From Hygrophila difformis (taxonomy: Eukaryota > Streptophyta > Magnoliopsida > Lamiales > Acanthaceae), in NCBI GenBank assembly GCA_030278955.1, contig JAOANR010000009.1, forward strand, positions 40,510,945-40,574,944: 64,000 nucleotides of DNA, given 5' to 3'. Every line of letters begins with the position of its first letter. Position 1 is the stretch's first letter. A program made the position numbers and the translations under genes. The notes beneath the pieces were generated by a model. It ran no database searches. It was not told the DNA's origin and saw nothing but the letters and a program-made list of their open reading frames with translations. This document shows positions 22,881-35,420 of the stretch, piece after piece.

Positions 22881-22907
22881 GGACTACAGTTATGTCCCCA
22901 TAACTGC

Positions 22908-25900
22908 TCACGAGTCGTGTTGAAAAAGGTTGGGATATTTCTGCTTCATATCCGCTTCCAACTCCCACGTCGCTTCTTCGGTACCATGATTAGACCATAG
23001 TACTTTTACCATCCTCACGGTCTTGTTTCTTGTGACTCTTTCTTTGACGTCCAGTATCTCGATCGGATACTCCTCATACGTCAGGTCATCATCCAGCTCA
23101 ATCACATCAGTTTGCAAGACGTGAGTTGGATCGTGCACATATTTCTTCAGCTGAGAAACATGAAACACGTTGTGCACCCGTGATAATTCCGGTGGAAGAG
23201 CCAATCGGTAGGCCAAGGTACCTACACGGTCTAAAATCTCGTATGGTCCAATGTAACGAGGACTCAACTTCCCTCGTTTGCCAAATCGCATCACCCCCTT
23301 CATGGGTGACACCTTTAGCATGACCTTGTCTCCCATTTGGAATTCCAACTCTTGTCGCCTCGTATCGGCATAGCTCTTTTGGCGATCTTGTGCGGCCTTC
23401 ATCTTTTGTTGGACAATCTGGATCTGTTTACTCATATCTTCAATGAGCTGAGGTCCAACAACTACAGAATTTTCATCCTTTGTCCAGCATATCGGACTGC
23501 GACACTTGCGTCCATAGAGAGCTTCGAACGGTGCCATGCCAATACTAGCATGGTAACTGTTGTTATACGAGAATTCAATTAGCGGTAAGTGGTTCTCCCA
23601 ACTTCCCTTGAATTCAAGTACACACGCTCTAAGCATATCTTCAAGTGTTTGAATTGTCCGCTCCGTCTGACCGTCGGTCATCGGATGAAAAGTTGTGCTC
23701 ATCTTGATTTGGGTTCCCAAGGCTTCTTGTAATTTTGTCCAAAAATTTGAGACAAATCTACTATCTCGGTCCGAAATAATATCATGTGGCACTCCGTGCC
23801 TTCGAACCACATTATCGATATATGCCTTGGCTAGTTGATCCATCGACCAATTGTCTTTCATTGGTATAAAGATGGCAGTCTTTGTTAACCGATCAACTAT
23901 TACCCAAATTTTGTTCATCCCTCGAGGAGATCTTGGTAAGCCCGAGACAAAGTCCATGGAAATACTATCCCATTTCCAACTTGGGACCTCCAACGGTTTC
24001 ACCAATCCCAATGGCTTTTGCCTTACTGCCTTTACCTTTTGGCAAGTTATGCATTTAGCCACAAAATCCGCAACATCTTTCTTCATTCTCGGCCACCAAT
24101 AGATTTTCTTCAAATCTTTGTACAGCTTATCACCACCAGGGTGTACTGAATAAGGCGTACTGTGGCCTTCTTCCATCAATTTCTGCTTCAATTCCTCACA
24201 CTTGTGAGGAACGCACCACCTCCCTTTAAAGCGAATACTCCCGTCATCGTGGACTGTGAATCCTACCGCTTTTCCCTCGTCCATCTTCTCCTTGATCCTC
24301 TTGAGATTCTCATCATCCGGCTGAGCTGCCAGAATTTCGTCAAATACGGTAGATTCAATCGTCACGGCATTCACCCTTTCTACCACAGTCCCATAATGGA
24401 CTAGTTCAGTTTCCAACCTTGCTAGGTCCATATATAGTCCTGACGGTAAAATAAGAGTGTTTGTCGTGTGCTTCGCCTTTCGACTTAATGCGTCTGCCAC
24501 GACGTTTGCTTTTCCTTCGTGATAGGCTATATCCAGGTCGTAGTCTTTGATTAACTCAAGCCATCTCCGTTGCCTCATATTTAACTCCTTTTGAGTAAAT
24601 ATGTACTTGAGGCTCTTGTGGTCCGTGAACATCCGACACGTTCGTCCGTATAGGTAGTGTCGCCAAATCTTGAGAGCGAACACCACCGCAGCTAATTCTA
24701 GATCGTGCGTCGGATAATTCTCCTCATGCGGCTTGAGCTGTCGCGATGCGTAGGAAATAACCCTCTGGTTTTGCATAAGTACACACCCGAGTCCTTCTTT
24801 TGAAGCGTCACTGTACACTTCAAAATCTTCCGTTTCTGATGGAAGTATCAGGACTGGCGCTGTTGTAAGTCTTTTCTTGAGTTCATGGAAAGACTTTTCG
24901 CACTCTGTAGTCCATTCGAACTTTAATCCCTTCTTCAGCAGTTGGGTCATTGGCCTTGCAATCTTGGAAAAATCTTTCACGAACCTTCTGTAGTATCCGG
25001 CTAGTCCAAGAAAGCTTCTTACTTCTGTCTGACTCGTCGGTGCCGGCCAATCAATCACTGCCGATATTTTTGCCGGGTCAACCGACACTCCCTTAGCCGA
25101 TACTATGTGCCCCAAAAATGCGACTTCCTTCATCCAAAACTCGCATTTCGACAGTTTTGCGTATAATTGATTTCTCCTCAGAGTTCCGAGTACTTGATGC
25201 AAGTGTTTCGTATGCTCCTCATCGTCCCTTGAGTAAACTAGAATGTCATCAATGAATACGACGACACAAGAATCCAGCAACTCTCGGAAAACACTATTCA
25301 TGAGGTTCATGAATACTGCGGGAGCGTTTGTGAGACCAAAGGACATTACGGTGAATTCGTAGTGCCCATATCTCGTACGAAACGCTGTCTTCGGTATATC
25401 CTTCTCGGCTATACGTAATTGATGGTATCCAGATCTCAGGTCGATCTTGGAAAATACCAAAGCTCCTCTCAGTTGATCGAAAAGGTCTTCTATCCTAGGT
25501 AGCGGGTACTTGTTCTTAATCGTGACTTGATTAAGACCTCTGTAGTCTATGCATAACCGAAGTCCACCGTCTTTCTTCTTAACGAATAGGACTGGCGCTC
25601 CCCAAGGTGACGTACTCGGTCGAATATAACCTTTTGATAACAACTCTTCTAGTTGTTCCTTCAGCTCTTTCATTTCTGCTGGTGCCATGCGATAAGGTGC
25701 CTTGGATACCGGTTCGGTCCCAGGTACCAGATCAATCGTGAATTCAATCTCTCGCTCAGGTGGCATCCCTGGAATATCTTCTGGGAAAACGTCAGGATAT
25801 TCATTTATGACTGGGATCTCGTCGATCTTGTTTCCCTCATCGTTGAGGTTATGCACATAGCATGCATATAAGTGATAGCCTCTCCGTATGAGGTTGTAGA

Positions 25901-27605
25901 ACCTCAAGGCATTCACTACCTTAGCGTTTTTCTTTCGAGGCTGCATGTAATACACAACCTTCCTCCCCCGACTCTTGGCTAAGGAAATCTTCTGCTTCTG
26001 ACACTCAATAACAGCTTTGTATTGAGTCAGAAAATCCATGCCTAAGATGACGTCGAAATCCCCAAGATCAAACTCAATTAGATTCGCGAAGAATTCTAGA
26101 TTCTTGATTACTATCGGGGTTCCATCGTATCGTTTCAAACACGATATCACCTTGCCCGATGGTAATTGAATTCCTAAGTTAATGTTCGTAGGCGCGGGTA
26201 GATCTAAGGCAGATATAATCCTTGTAGATATTAAAGAACAGCTCGCGCCTGAATCGAACAAAACTTTAACGGGTACGCTTAAAGCAGTAAACGTACCAGT
26301 GATCACTTCTCCCTGAGCGGCCAAATCCGCTTGGTTGATCACGTTCAAGCGTCCCACGGCTCCGCCTTGATTTCTCTGCTGGTTGTGATTCTGGGGTGGC
26401 CCTTGAGCTTGTTGGAACCTTTGTCCTTGATTGTTATGCTGATTCGGCCCAGTTGGGTGATTCCCAGTTGGTCGAATCACTAAGTCCAGCCTCTTCTCGA
26501 TTGTCTCCTCTCGAATTCTACAATCCCTTCTCAGGTGGCCATCTCTGCCACACCTATAACAAGACCCAGGTTTCGGGCATTCGCGCACCAGATGCGGAAT
26601 GTTGCATTGCGGGCATCGGGGTATGAAAGCACCCTGATTCCCAGGCCTCCGATTTCCATTCCCTCCTTGGTTGAACCCTTTGTTCTCAATTCTTCTCTGT
26701 CCTTCATTCTTTGCCAGGTCGTTCCCTTTTCTAAAGTTGTTACCATTGTTGTTGTTCCGGTTCCTCTTATCAAATTGATTCGAGCCCTTGCTCGACTCCC
26801 CATGGTCCTTGCGCTTCAGCTGTTGAACCCGTGCGATTGCCACTGCACGATCGTAAACAGCCTGCAGAGTTGTGTGCTGTCCGCCAACTAGAATCTCTCT
26901 GATGCTGAGGTTCAGCCCCATCTCAAATTTCTGGGCTTTGTCGGCATCAGTCGGTACCAATCTTGGGGCGAAACGGACGAGTTCCTTGAATCTCGCGTAG
27001 TACTCCTGTACTGTCTGAGTACCCTGACGAAGGTTGATAAACTCTTCGTACTTAGCCGTTTTCGTGCTAAGAGGGTAAAATCTCTCTCTCATCATCTCCT
27101 TGAATTCTTCCCAAAAATAAACTTGCTCGCCATCCGCTGGTCCCCCTTGGTGGTTCTGCCACCATTCATCCGCCTCCCCACTTAAATAGTACGTAGCTAC
27201 TCTCACCTTCTCATTCTCGGGACATCTGACGGCGTTCAAAAGCTTGTCAAATGTCCTCATCCAGTCTTCTAGCTTTGCGGGATCCTCTTGTCCCTCGTGA
27301 TGGGGCGGCTGGTATGGGTTTACCATTGCCAGATAGTTAATACGGGCTGCCGGCGGAGGTATCGCCGCTTGGGCCCTATTAACTTCGGCGTTGCCCAGTG
27401 CTATGAGGATTTGCTCTACAGTCCTCAACCGTGCGTCTACAACATTGGGTACAGTGCCCGCCTGACCTCCAACGTTAGGTGGGTTTGCACCCACTGGCCC
27501 ATTTGCCCCGTCCGGGTTCAGTGGTGCGCCACCTTCGGCTGGTACATTAGGGTTGGCGTTGTTAGCAGCAGGGTTTTCCCTTCGCGGTCTTCCCCTTGGC
27601 GGCAT
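22908..27605 (-). CDS. gag-pol: Intact Gag-Pol polyprotein of element 3 (Tekay chromovirus)
   Basis: A single uninterrupted frame. I start it at the ATG at 27605 (MPPRGRP), giving 1565 residues, the usual full length for this lineage. In order: Gag domain; CCHC knuckle [14 protein letters not shown] near residue 360; protease DSGAS near 450; reverse transcriptase with FIDDILVYS near 785; RNase H VYSDAS near 930; integrase HHCC finger at about 1150-1190; D,D35E core near 1217, 1277 and 1313; and a C-terminal chromodomain-like tail (FHVSQL, VKVLW, EEATWE) that in this family guides insertion into heterochromatin. Gag and protease are fused without the intron-like segment of elements 1 and 2. 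All catalytic motifs I could check are present, so it may be functional and could supply enzymes in trans. Confidence 0.96.
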   Translation of the reverse strand: MPPRGRPRRENPAANNANPNVPAEGGAPLNPDGANGPVGANPPNVGGQAGTVPNVVDARLRTVEQILIALGNAEVNRAQAAIPPPAARINYLAMVNPYQPPHHEGQEDPAKLEDWMRTFDKLLNAVRCPENEKVRVATYYLSGEADEWWQNHQGGPADGEQVYFWEEFKEMMRERFYPLSTKTAKYEEFINLRQGTQTVQEYYARFKELVRFAPRLVPTDADKAQKFEMGLNLSIREILVGGQHTTLQAVYDRAVAIARVQQLKRKDHGESSKGSNQFDKRNRNNNNGNNFRKGNDLAKNEGQRRIENKGFNQGGNGNRRPGNQGAFIPRCPQCNIPHLVRECPKPGSCYRCGRDGHLRRDCRIREETIEKRLDLVIRPTGNHPTGPNQHNNQGQRFQQAQGPPQNHNQQRNQGGAVGRLNVINQADLAAQGEVITGTFTALSVPVKVLFDSGASCSLISTRIISALDLPAPTNINLGIQLPSGKVISCLKRYDGTPIVIKNLEFFANLIEFDLGDFDVILGMDFLTQYKAVIECQKQKISLAKSRGRKVVYYMQPRKKNAKVVNALRFYNLIRRGYHLYACYVHNLNDEGNKIDEIPVINEYPDVFPEDIPGMPPEREIEFTIDLVPGTEPVSKAPYRMAPAEMKELKEQLEELLSKGYIRPSTSPWGAPVLFVKKKDGGLRLCIDYRGLNQVTIKNKYPLPRIEDLFDQLRGALVFSKIDLRSGYHQLRIAEKDIPKTAFRTRYGHYEFTVMSFGLTNAPAVFMNLMNSVFRELLDSCVVVFIDDILVYSRDDEEHTKHLHQVLGTLRRNQLYAKLSKCEFWMKEVAFLGHIVSAKGVSVDPAKISAVIDWPAPTSQTEVRSFLGLAGYYRRFVKDFSKIARPMTQLLKKGLKFEWTTECEKSFHELKKRLTTAPVLILPSETEDFEVYSDASKEGLGCVLMQNQRVISYASRQLKPHEENYPTHDLELAAVVFALKIWRHYLYGRTCRMFTDHKSLKYIFTQKELNMRQRRWLELIKDYDLDIAYHEGKANVVADALSRKAKHTTNTLILPSGLYMDLARLETELVHYGTVVERVNAVTIESTVFDEILAAQPDDENLKRIKEKMDEGKAVGFTVHDDGSIRFKGRWCVPHKCEELKQKLMEEGHSTPYSVHPGGDKLYKDLKKIYWWPRMKKDVADFVAKCITCQKVKAVRQKPLGLVKPLEVPSWKWDSISMDFVSGLPRSPRGMNKIWVIVDRLTKTAIFIPMKDNWSMDQLAKAYIDNVVRRHGVPHDIISDRDSRFVSNFWTKLQEALGTQIKMSTTFHPMTDGQTERTIQTLEDMLRACVLEFKGSWENHLPLIEFSYNNSYHASIGMAPFEALYGRKCRSPICWTKDENSVVVGPQLIEDMSKQIQIVQQKMKAAQDRQKSYADTRRQELEFQMGDKVMLKVSPMKGVMRFGKRGKLSPRYIGPYEILDRVGTLAYRLALPPELSRVHNVFHVSQLKKYVHDPTHVLQTDVIELDDDLTYEEYPIEILDVKERVTRNKTVRMVKVLWSNHGTEEATWELEADMKQKYPNLFQHDS

Positions 27606-27840
27606 TCTGTTAGATAAGCACGCAAGGGTAAGAATCAAATTCTACGGTAGGTTAGTAGTCAAGTTAGTAAGTTCTAATATCTCAAGTACGCAGAATTCTA
27701 AAAGAGACGACGCAACAAAGGAAAAGGAAAATGCTTCACTAGATCATTTAGGAAAAATATTATAAAGCAGCTACAATGGAAGGCAAATCAAGGTAATATA
27801 AAATACGGAAAGCAATAGATAATCCAACGATATGATGCGA

Positions 27841-28311
27841 TCAATCTAGTAGATAATCGGGAGAATAGCCGAGGAGCGCCCTGTCATGCTCATACTCCCC
27901 ATCGGAGTCAAGAGGTATCGGTGGGTCCACTACCTCTGCCTCTGGTTCCTCCTCATCCACGCCCTCAATATCAATATACATGTCCGGGTCCTCCTCTTCT
28001 TCCTCTTCCTCCTCAGGTTCCGGTGCATTGAGTCGGTTTTGAAGGTCAACAATCTCATGCTCCAAAGTGAACACACGTCCCCTAAGCATGTGGTTGTTGT
28101 GTTGCTCCTCATGAAACAGAGTTTCAAGAGCAGCGATGCGGCCCAAATCCTCCTATCGAGCATTCCTCAATTTCTCCAACTCTTTCTCGATACCTTTTAC
28201 ATGGTCCTTATATGCACTAACCTCATCACGGCTATGTCTTAACTCATGCATGATGCTAGTCATCGAACATAGCATATCGGTCATCATGTTAAAAAGCTTT
28301 GGGTCGGCCAT
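27841..28311 (-). pseudogene. Leader ORF upstream of gag in element 3, one internal stop
   Basis: Between primer site and gag a 157-codon frame starts at ATG 28311 and ends at TGA 27841-27843, interrupted only by one TAG at 28153-28155. The N-terminal half is rich in charged heptad-like sequence (KGIEKELEKL, LEHEIVDLQNRL), suggesting coiled coil. The C-terminal half is very acidic, with a run of eight glutamates. I recognise no domain. It could be an accessory or chaperone-like protein of the element, or leftover captured sequence. The single stop suggests recent loss or readthrough; elements 1 and 2 show no counterpart. Confidence 0.6.
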
Positions 28312-28560
28312 CTAAAAAAATAAATAAATTTTTAACAAATCAATATCTTGCACATTTCAAGCACATATGTTAATGCATATGCAACCCCCCAAAAATAATA
28401 TTTTGAGACTTGTCGAATTTTTGAGATATATTTTTCCATGGGTTTTAAAATAAATTTCCTTTCCATGGAAATAATATTTAAAAAGCTTAAAAATAATATT
28501 TAATATCTTGGGCCTCTATATTGGGCCGAAAAATAATAGCTTTTAAAAATAAATAATTCG

Positions 28561-28573
28561 GGCTCTGATACCA
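28561..28573 (-). other. Primer-binding site (tRNA-iMet), element 3
   Basis: TGGTATCAGAGCC on minus, three bases from the 5' LTR end. Confidence 0.9.
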
Positions 28574-28576
28574 CTT

Positions 28577-31096
28577 TGTAACACCCCGGATTTGGTCACC
28601 CAGGCCGGGACGCTACCGCCACACTCTTCCAAACAAGACCCGATCAAATCGAGTTTATTTAAAAGGATGCTAAGGCTTAAGTTGCATCATTAACTTAAAA
28701 TATTTAAAAACCATTCAAATAAGCCCGAAATTTAATCAGAGTATAACACACATAATAATAATAAGCAGTGCGGAAGCAAAAATAAACAGGGCCAAAACAT
28801 GCGGCCAAAACCAGAGTCTGAGTCCAATGCATAAATTAAAAATAAATAAAATGCGACAAGTCTTCTTTTTAAAAAAAATGGAAATCCCATCCCTCCATGC
28901 GATGCTTACTCTGCGAAATCTGAAAGGAAAATAAAACAACAATTTATCAGTACAAAGGTACTGCGTAAGTTAATATATAGCACAACGAATTTTAAAAGTT
29001 TTTAGGAGAATATACAAAATAATATATTTATTTAAAAAAAAACGAGTAAATAAAATTAGTTTAAAAACCTCTTACACATATTCCACGAACACTTTACCAA
29101 TGTTAGTTATGATCGAGGACACCCCATTAACATATCCTAGGGACGAACCCACAGGACCAACCTTTGGGACTTTATACCCACAAGGACTCAAACATATCCT
29201 AGGGACGAACCCTTGGGATCAACCTCTGGGACTCGTACCCACGAGGTAAGTGCATGCAGCGGACCCTATACAGACACACTCCGGAGCCCTAGATAACCCA
29301 TACGGATACATCTAGGAGTATAGACTCATACATCACAATAAATAAATGCCGTTTTGGCTACAAGAGAGGGGGCGACATAATTTTCACCACATTGGGCATC
29401 CCACTCGATCAAAACTTACAAAGTTTTAAAACCACATTTTATCATTTCATAATATTTCCACATTTCCAGAATCCATATTCTTCAAAAATGAGTAACACTC
29501 GACTCATAGTTCATCGAATATACCAAATAGCCGTTACCGATTAAAAGTAACACTGTGGCAGTTTTCAAAATCGCATTTAAAAATGCAACAAATTATTTTT
29601 AAAAATTCTGGAAAAATTACAGTAGCTAGGAAACATCAAAATAAGCATTTTTCATAGAAATAGCCATCTCAAAATTCGGACTCTAAGTAGGTCATTTTAT
29701 CCCATTTCAGAAAGCTATTGAATTACCATTCCTCATGCTTCAGTAAATCCGACCACAGTGAGTTCAAAAATTCATAACAATTTCATATGTGCTCCAAAAA
29801 TCATGAAATTCCACAGGGATGTTCTAGACACATATTAGAACAAGTTTCATGAAGACATCAAGCACTAAAAACGATCATAGGCAAGAGTGAATCGAACAAC
29901 AAAACTGACTACATACATTCATCAAAACTGTCAACACATACGCAGAAAATACGAGATCGAATTTGGGTGACCAAAACATGTCCAAAAATTATAAAAATTT
30001 ACAGAGAGCATCTTTAGGACATTAGGAACAAGTTTCATTTTGGAAGGTTCTCCTAAAAATGTACGGATCATGGTCGAATTCACAGAACAATAAAATTGGT
30101 CATAGGAAACCTATTTGACAGATTTTGTCAATTGAAAAGATAAACCTATATCTCGAGTTATACTCAACCAAAACTCCTAAAAATCGACGTGCACAATACT
30201 AACTTACTTGAGATGAGTTTAGGATCGAAAATCTCTACTTCGCTTTCCCTGGAACCGTCCAACACAGCCCTCAAAACCAACTTCCCTCCGATTGAACCTA
30301 TTTTGCATCGAATGTCCAAAATCCTACGTTAGAAGGCTAGAATTCCGACTCCAGGCCAGAGAAAAAGGTAGAGAACCTTACCAACCACTAGATGAAGGAT
30401 TTGGAAGCCTCAACTCGCCCTCACCCTTCCTGGATTATGGAGAGAAAACGCACACAACTCACCTCACTCAAACTGCTGCAGAAATTGGAATGGTGCAAAT
30501 GGGAGAGAGTTTGGGGCTGTGTGTGGTTAAATAGAGGATTGATTAGGCTCCCCATGATGGCCATGGTAATTGTATGATTGATTGGAGCAGTAATGGTCAG
30601 TTGAAACCGTTCCTAAACCCCCCAACAGTCCCTCTTCACCCTTGATTCAAAAATGAGCTCAATGGATAAACATTATCCATTCTTGATCCCAAGTGTGAGG
30701 CTTTGAGCACTTAAACTTCATTACCAACCTCCACAAAACGTCCCAACACGTCTGGGGACTGAATACCAACCGTTTGGGATCATCCCACGTCGAAATCAAT
30801 GCCAAAAACGAGTGTAACGCTCGTCAGCCGCAGCTGCTGCTGGTGGCGCGCTGGTGGCGCGCTGCGCGCGGCCACCGGCGAAATTTTTTTTTTTTTAATT
30901 AAATATTATGATTTTAATCTTTTTAAAAATCATAATATGAATTATCCGAGATATTTGGGATAATTCGATACCTCTATCCCGAGTCGCGATTATCCGAAAT
31001 ATTTAATTCCGTTCTCTCGGAATTATTTCGATAAATAAATCCAAATTTCTTAACTTTCGGATTTTAAAACCTGATGTCGATTTCTCGGGTATTACA
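28577..31096 (-). repeat. 5' LTR of element 3 (2520 bp, uninterrupted)
   Basis: TGTAACACCCCGG to CGGGTATTACA on plus. It is the intact partner of the split LTR and shows the ATATT target of element 2 as a single copy near 29477. The small ORFs in it are repeated in the other LTR and not supported as genes. Confidence 0.96.
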
Positions 31097-31101
31097 TATA
31101 C

Positions 31102-31249
31102 GATTATAACAAGACCACACTTGACTACTTTTGTCTTATGATAATATTAAGTCAAAGTTAAACAACAAACAATATTAAAAACTCAAATATAGTCATGATA
31201 CATTGAATTGGAAGAGCAGTCAAGTTTACTTATACGACCTTAACTATTG
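31102..31249. repeat. Right part of the MITE interrupted by element 3
   Basis: Begins with AACAAGACCACACTTGA-type sequence also found at 32075-32095 and 32497-32515, so it belongs to the common MITE family of this area. Confidence 0.65.
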
Positions 31250-31608
31250 CTCCCTCTGCCCCATTTGAAGTGTTTCACTTTCCTTTTCATCCGTTCCAAC
31301 ACTTTGTCTCATTTCCCTTTTAGGAAATTATTAAAATATTTAATCACCAACCTACCAATCACATCATATCAATAAACAGTACATTATAATTTCAAATTCA
31401 CTACCATTAATAAATGTAAACACACAATCATCACATCATACATAAATAAATTAATAAAAAAAATTCAAACTCATTACAATCATATCACATCAATTCCTAA
31501 TTTACTCTTACTTTAAACACTAACCTACCTCTACATCATATACTAATTATTTCCACATAAAATACCGTGCCCAAAAGTTTTGAGTCACTTCAAATGGGAC
31601 GGAGGAGT
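31250..31608. mobile_element. Stowaway-like MITE
   Basis: Inverted ends: CCCATTTGAAGTG after CTCCCTCTG at the left, and CACTTCAAATGGG before ACGGAGGAG at the right. About 360 bp, non-coding. Confidence 0.8.
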
Positions 31609-31675
31609 AAATTCCACTAGTTAAATTATGGTGCCCAAAATAAATAAATCCCATTTACGTCCCTTACTAGTTACT

Positions 31676-32195
31676 ACTCATCGTCCCATTAAAAGTGACA
31701 ACTTTCTATTTTGCACAAAATTCAATACAATTGTTAAACGCTTTATACTCAAAATCGGTATAAGTAAAAATTATATAAAATGTACTCCCTTCGTTTAGAA
31801 AAGATAGCTACATTGGTAAAATTGACACTATTCACCTAAACACTTTGATTTGAAGTTTTATCATAGATATACAAGTTAAAATATAGCCAAGTGAGATCTT
31901 GTTAGATTCGTCTCATCTTGTAGTTTTTAAATACCGAAGTTTTAGAATTTTTACTTCTACCGAATTTGAGTTATTAATGGTTTAAATTGTGCATTGGACT
32001 GCGTGCTGGGTAAGTCAGTAGCTATCTTTAAAAAACGGAGGAAGTATATTTTAAAACTATACAATTAGACGATTCTAACAAGACCACACTTGATTATTTT
32101 TCTCTTTTTGTATCAATATAATAAAATTGAGTCAAAATTAAATAATAAACAGTGCCAAAAGTCAAAAAGCTACTTTTTAATGGGAAGGAGGGAGT
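31676..32195. mobile_element. MITE containing a nested MITE
   Basis: Outer ends CGTCCCATTAAAAGTGAC and GCTACTTTTTAATGGGAAGG pair. Inside, 31783-32046 has its own ends (CTTCGTTTAGAAAAGATAGC and GCTATCTTTAAAAAACGGAG). Confidence 0.8.
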
Positions 32196-32208
32196 TACTT
32201 ATGAAGTA

Positions 32209-32688
32209 CTCCCTCCGTCCCGCGAAAGTTGACGCGTATTCCTTTTTTAGCTGTCCCACGAAATTTGACACGTTTCCTTTTTTAGATAAATTAAATTAAT
32301 ATAAATATAATTATAATCTTAATGGTTTCTAAAAACCCATTAAAAGTAATTACTTTAACTATTCTGCACAACTCCCAATACACTTTTATTTTTCTATACA
32401 AATACCTTACATTTCTTTAATTCTTCATATCTCAAAATAGGTACAAATAAAAATTATATAAAATATATATTCTAAAACTAGACACCTAGACGATTCTAAC
32501 AAGACCACACTTGAATATTTTTTCTAATTAAATCATTACCATAATATTAAGTCAAAGTTAAACAATAAGTAAAGTGAAAATTTATTAAAATTTTAAACAC
32601 AATTACCCACAACACTTTAACCATTAAACCCCACTACATAAATTACCGTGCCTAAAAGAAACGCGTCAACTTTCGCGGGACGGAGGGA
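32209..32688. mobile_element. Stowaway-like MITE with long perfect ends
   Basis: Left CTCCCTCCGTCCCGCGAAAG and right CTTTCGCGGGACGGAGGGA pair exactly and continue into GTTGACGCGT/ACGCGTCAAC. The perfect ends suggest a fairly young insertion. Confidence 0.88.
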
Positions 32689-32889
32689 CTATTAAATCCT
32701 TTGGCAGTATGTAATGTCGTCAATGAATGAATGAATGAATGAAGGTGAATGGATTGGGATTGGATATGATGGGATGGATTGATGGATTCATGCATCAGCG
32801 TGAGTGAGCAGTCCAGAGTTTGTACTATCATGTTAAAAAAGGACAAAACAAAAAAGGACAAAACAAACCTTAGCAGCAGTGAGCGTGCA

Positions 32890-33305
32890 GTACTAGGATA
32901 CCCTCTTTTAACCCTTTTCCCCGGAACATTGTTTTTTTTTTCAGATAATGGTACCTGTTACCCTGTCAGAAAATGCCAGAAACTTTTCTACCCGCCGCCT
33001 TACGGAAGTTAGTTTTTTACCCAAAAAGACCAAAAACCCTTGGCCCGGATACTTGGCCCGGACCGGGCCAAATATAATTGCACGGGCCAAAGCTTTAATT
33101 AATAAAATACTTAGAGTGATAGCTTGGCCCGGACATATGCACTTGGCCCGGACATATACACTTGGCCCGGACATATTTATACACCTGCCAAGTTAGGTTT
33201 TAGGGTTTCCAAGCCAAAGGGTTTAGGGTTTTTTCAGATTTTTTAATTCTTTTTTTAGCTCAAAAGTTTTGAATTCTTCGTACAACTAATTTATTATTAT
33301 TAATA

Positions 33306-33356
<51 letters not shown>

Positions 33357-34085
33357 ATTTTTATTATAAATAGTTATTTGTATAATATTTCCTCTTTTTT
33401 TTCTTTTCCCAAAATTTTCTTCTTTTCCTTTTCTTCTATTTTTTTCCTTTTTCTTTCTTTTTTTTTCTTGTTTTCTTTTGTTCTTTTTTTTTTTGCTTTT
33501 TTTATAAATTTTTCTCTTTTTTTCTTGTTTTCTTTTTTTTTTTCTTTTTTTTCTTTTCTTTCTCTTTTTTCTTATTTTTTTTCTTTCTTTTTTCCTTGTT
33601 TTTTTTTCCTTTTCTTCCTTTTTTCTTTGTTTTTTTTCTTTATTTTATTTTATTTTTTCTTCTCATTCCTTTCCTATTTTTTTTCTTTCTTTTGTTTTCT
33701 CTTTCTTTTTTCCTTGTTTTCTTTTATTTTTTATTTGGTAGTGAATATTATTTACTTGAAAATTGATTCATATGATCGAATAAATTATATTATAAAATTA
33801 TAATACTAATACTAATAATTATAATGAATAAACACATATCATTTCACTTCTTCGACGACATCATTCTTGTTTTTAAATGAAGTATTGTATTGCATCAAGT
33901 GAAGCCCCGTCATTGAGATATTTTGGAGATCAAGCATATATCAGAAGGCTTCTTCACATCTTTTCTTGCGAAGAGGTTTATATCTAAAATGCAATATAAT
34001 GAAAGCATAGCATCCGAATCCTCCCATTCCCTTATAAATTGACGAAAAAAAACTTAAAATAAGCTATATTTAAAGAACCGATTAA

Positions 34086-34156
<71 letters not shown>

Positions 34157-35112
34157 TAATGGCGATGCATAATGAACTTACATTGTTGCAGATACCCATT
34201 ACGGAAATGATCACATCAAGGAAGCACATTGGCACAAGGTTTTCAGTGGTGCTTACAACTCTATGTTGTCCATACACATTCCGAACATTGCTTATAGGTT
34301 CATCTTTCTCGTACAAGTGATATTTGCCGAACACGCATCCTCCGATTATTGTTGAAAATTGATCCAACAACCTTTTCGTAACTGTCCACTTTCCAAATCC
34401 CTTAGAATCGAAATTTAACGGAAGCGGTTGATCACGGTGAGGTGATATTTTTCGATTTCTCCCATTCCCCATCAGTGAATATACGTTAATAAACTAGTAA
34501 CTGCAGTTAAACACCAGAAAAATTAGTCTCGATTTTAATAATAACTTAAACAATTACACCACACAACTACTGTATAAATTAAATACTATTGAATGGTGTA
34601 ATACACAAAATTACTTGTCTAATTTTGTAACTTTATTAATTTACGCATAATCTATTGAACTGTTACGAAATTTGGAAAAAAAAAAGAGATTATTAAAAAG
34701 AGAAGAAGTATAAAGAGATAATTAAAAAGAGAATTGTTGTGTACTAGGTCTGTATATCATTACTCAAAACAAGCATCGAGGATAGCACATTGGCAAATGT
34801 CCCATTGGTTGTTACAACTTCTTCTTGCTCCTGCACATTCCAAACATTGCTTATAGATTCCTCTTTACGTGTAGGTGATATTTATCGAGTGTGCCTCCTT
34901 CGAATCATTGTTGGAACTTCATCCAACAACCTCTCTGTAACTGCCCATTTTCGAATCTTCGAATCGAAACTTAACAGAAGCAGTTGATCACGGTGAGGTG
35001 GAAATAACTTAAATTCAGGCCAGAAATCCTTCTAATGGCCTATTTCCCTAATTCAAAATATCATGGCTCAAAAATGAAAATGACTCTTCTGGTGGCCTAT
35101 TTTAATTATTAC

Positions 35113-35181
<69 letters not shown>

Positions 35182-35420
35182 TTTTTTTATTCTTCAAATT
35201 TGTTATTTTGTATAAATATTTTATAAACAAAATAATATGTATTATAAATAGTTATTTGTATAAAGTTTTTTTTCTCTTTTTTTCTTTTCCTACAATATTT
35301 TTTCCTTTTCTTCTATTTTTCCCTTTTTCTTTTTTTTTTCCTTGTTTTCTTTTGTTCTTCTTTTTTTGCTTTTTTTTTTAAAAAAAATTTATCTCTTTTT
35401 TTCCCTTTATTATTATGAAG
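32890..35420 (+). repeat. GGCCCGG-family repeat, copy A
   Basis: Order of parts: CTGTCAG...CTTTTCTACCCGCCGC...TTTTTTACCC box; four to five TTGGCCCGGAC motifs (33045-33180); TTTAGGGTTT-type motifs (33195-33235); (ATT)n at 33297-33353; a T/C-only tract (33385-33740); then moderately complex sequence with (AAT)n at 34091-34155 and 35110-35180. Copy B at 59200-62780 repeats this order, and copy C is an inverted part. The internal stretch ATCGAAA.TTAACGGAAGCGG with GATCACGGTGAGGTG occurs twice in this copy, near 34410 and 34970. I know no named family with this layout. Confidence 0.75.
34032..34472 (-). pseudogene. Unrecognised coding-like segment in copy A
   Basis: A 100-odd-residue open stretch on minus (MGNGRNRK start) with protein-like composition before it dissolves into an (AAT)n-encoded leucine run. 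A divergent, broken copy lies at 34760-35000, and copy B has short related pieces near 60480-60530. Recurrence suggests a decayed exon carried by the repeat. I do not recognise the protein. Confidence 0.3.

Larger units (their letters stand above)
10990..31096 (-). mobile_element. Ty3/gypsy Tekay chromovirus with intact gag-pol (element 3)
   Basis: A complete element flanked by a perfect TATAC target-site duplication (10985-10989 and 31097-31101). The 5' LTR at 28577-31096 is whole. The 3' LTR is split by element 2 into 10990-11904 and 21095-22714. Primer site, leader ORF, one long gag-pol frame and polypurine tract are all present. I count about 15 substitutions and a 13-bp indel between the LTRs, more than within element 2, as the nesting order requires. 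Confidence 0.95.

Noticed and set aside
26396..26891. Plus-strand frames inside the element 3 gag
   Set aside because: Shadows of the gag frame on the other strand.
33378..33803. 141-residue phenylalanine-rich frame
   Set aside because: A translation of the T/C-only tract; composition is an artefact.
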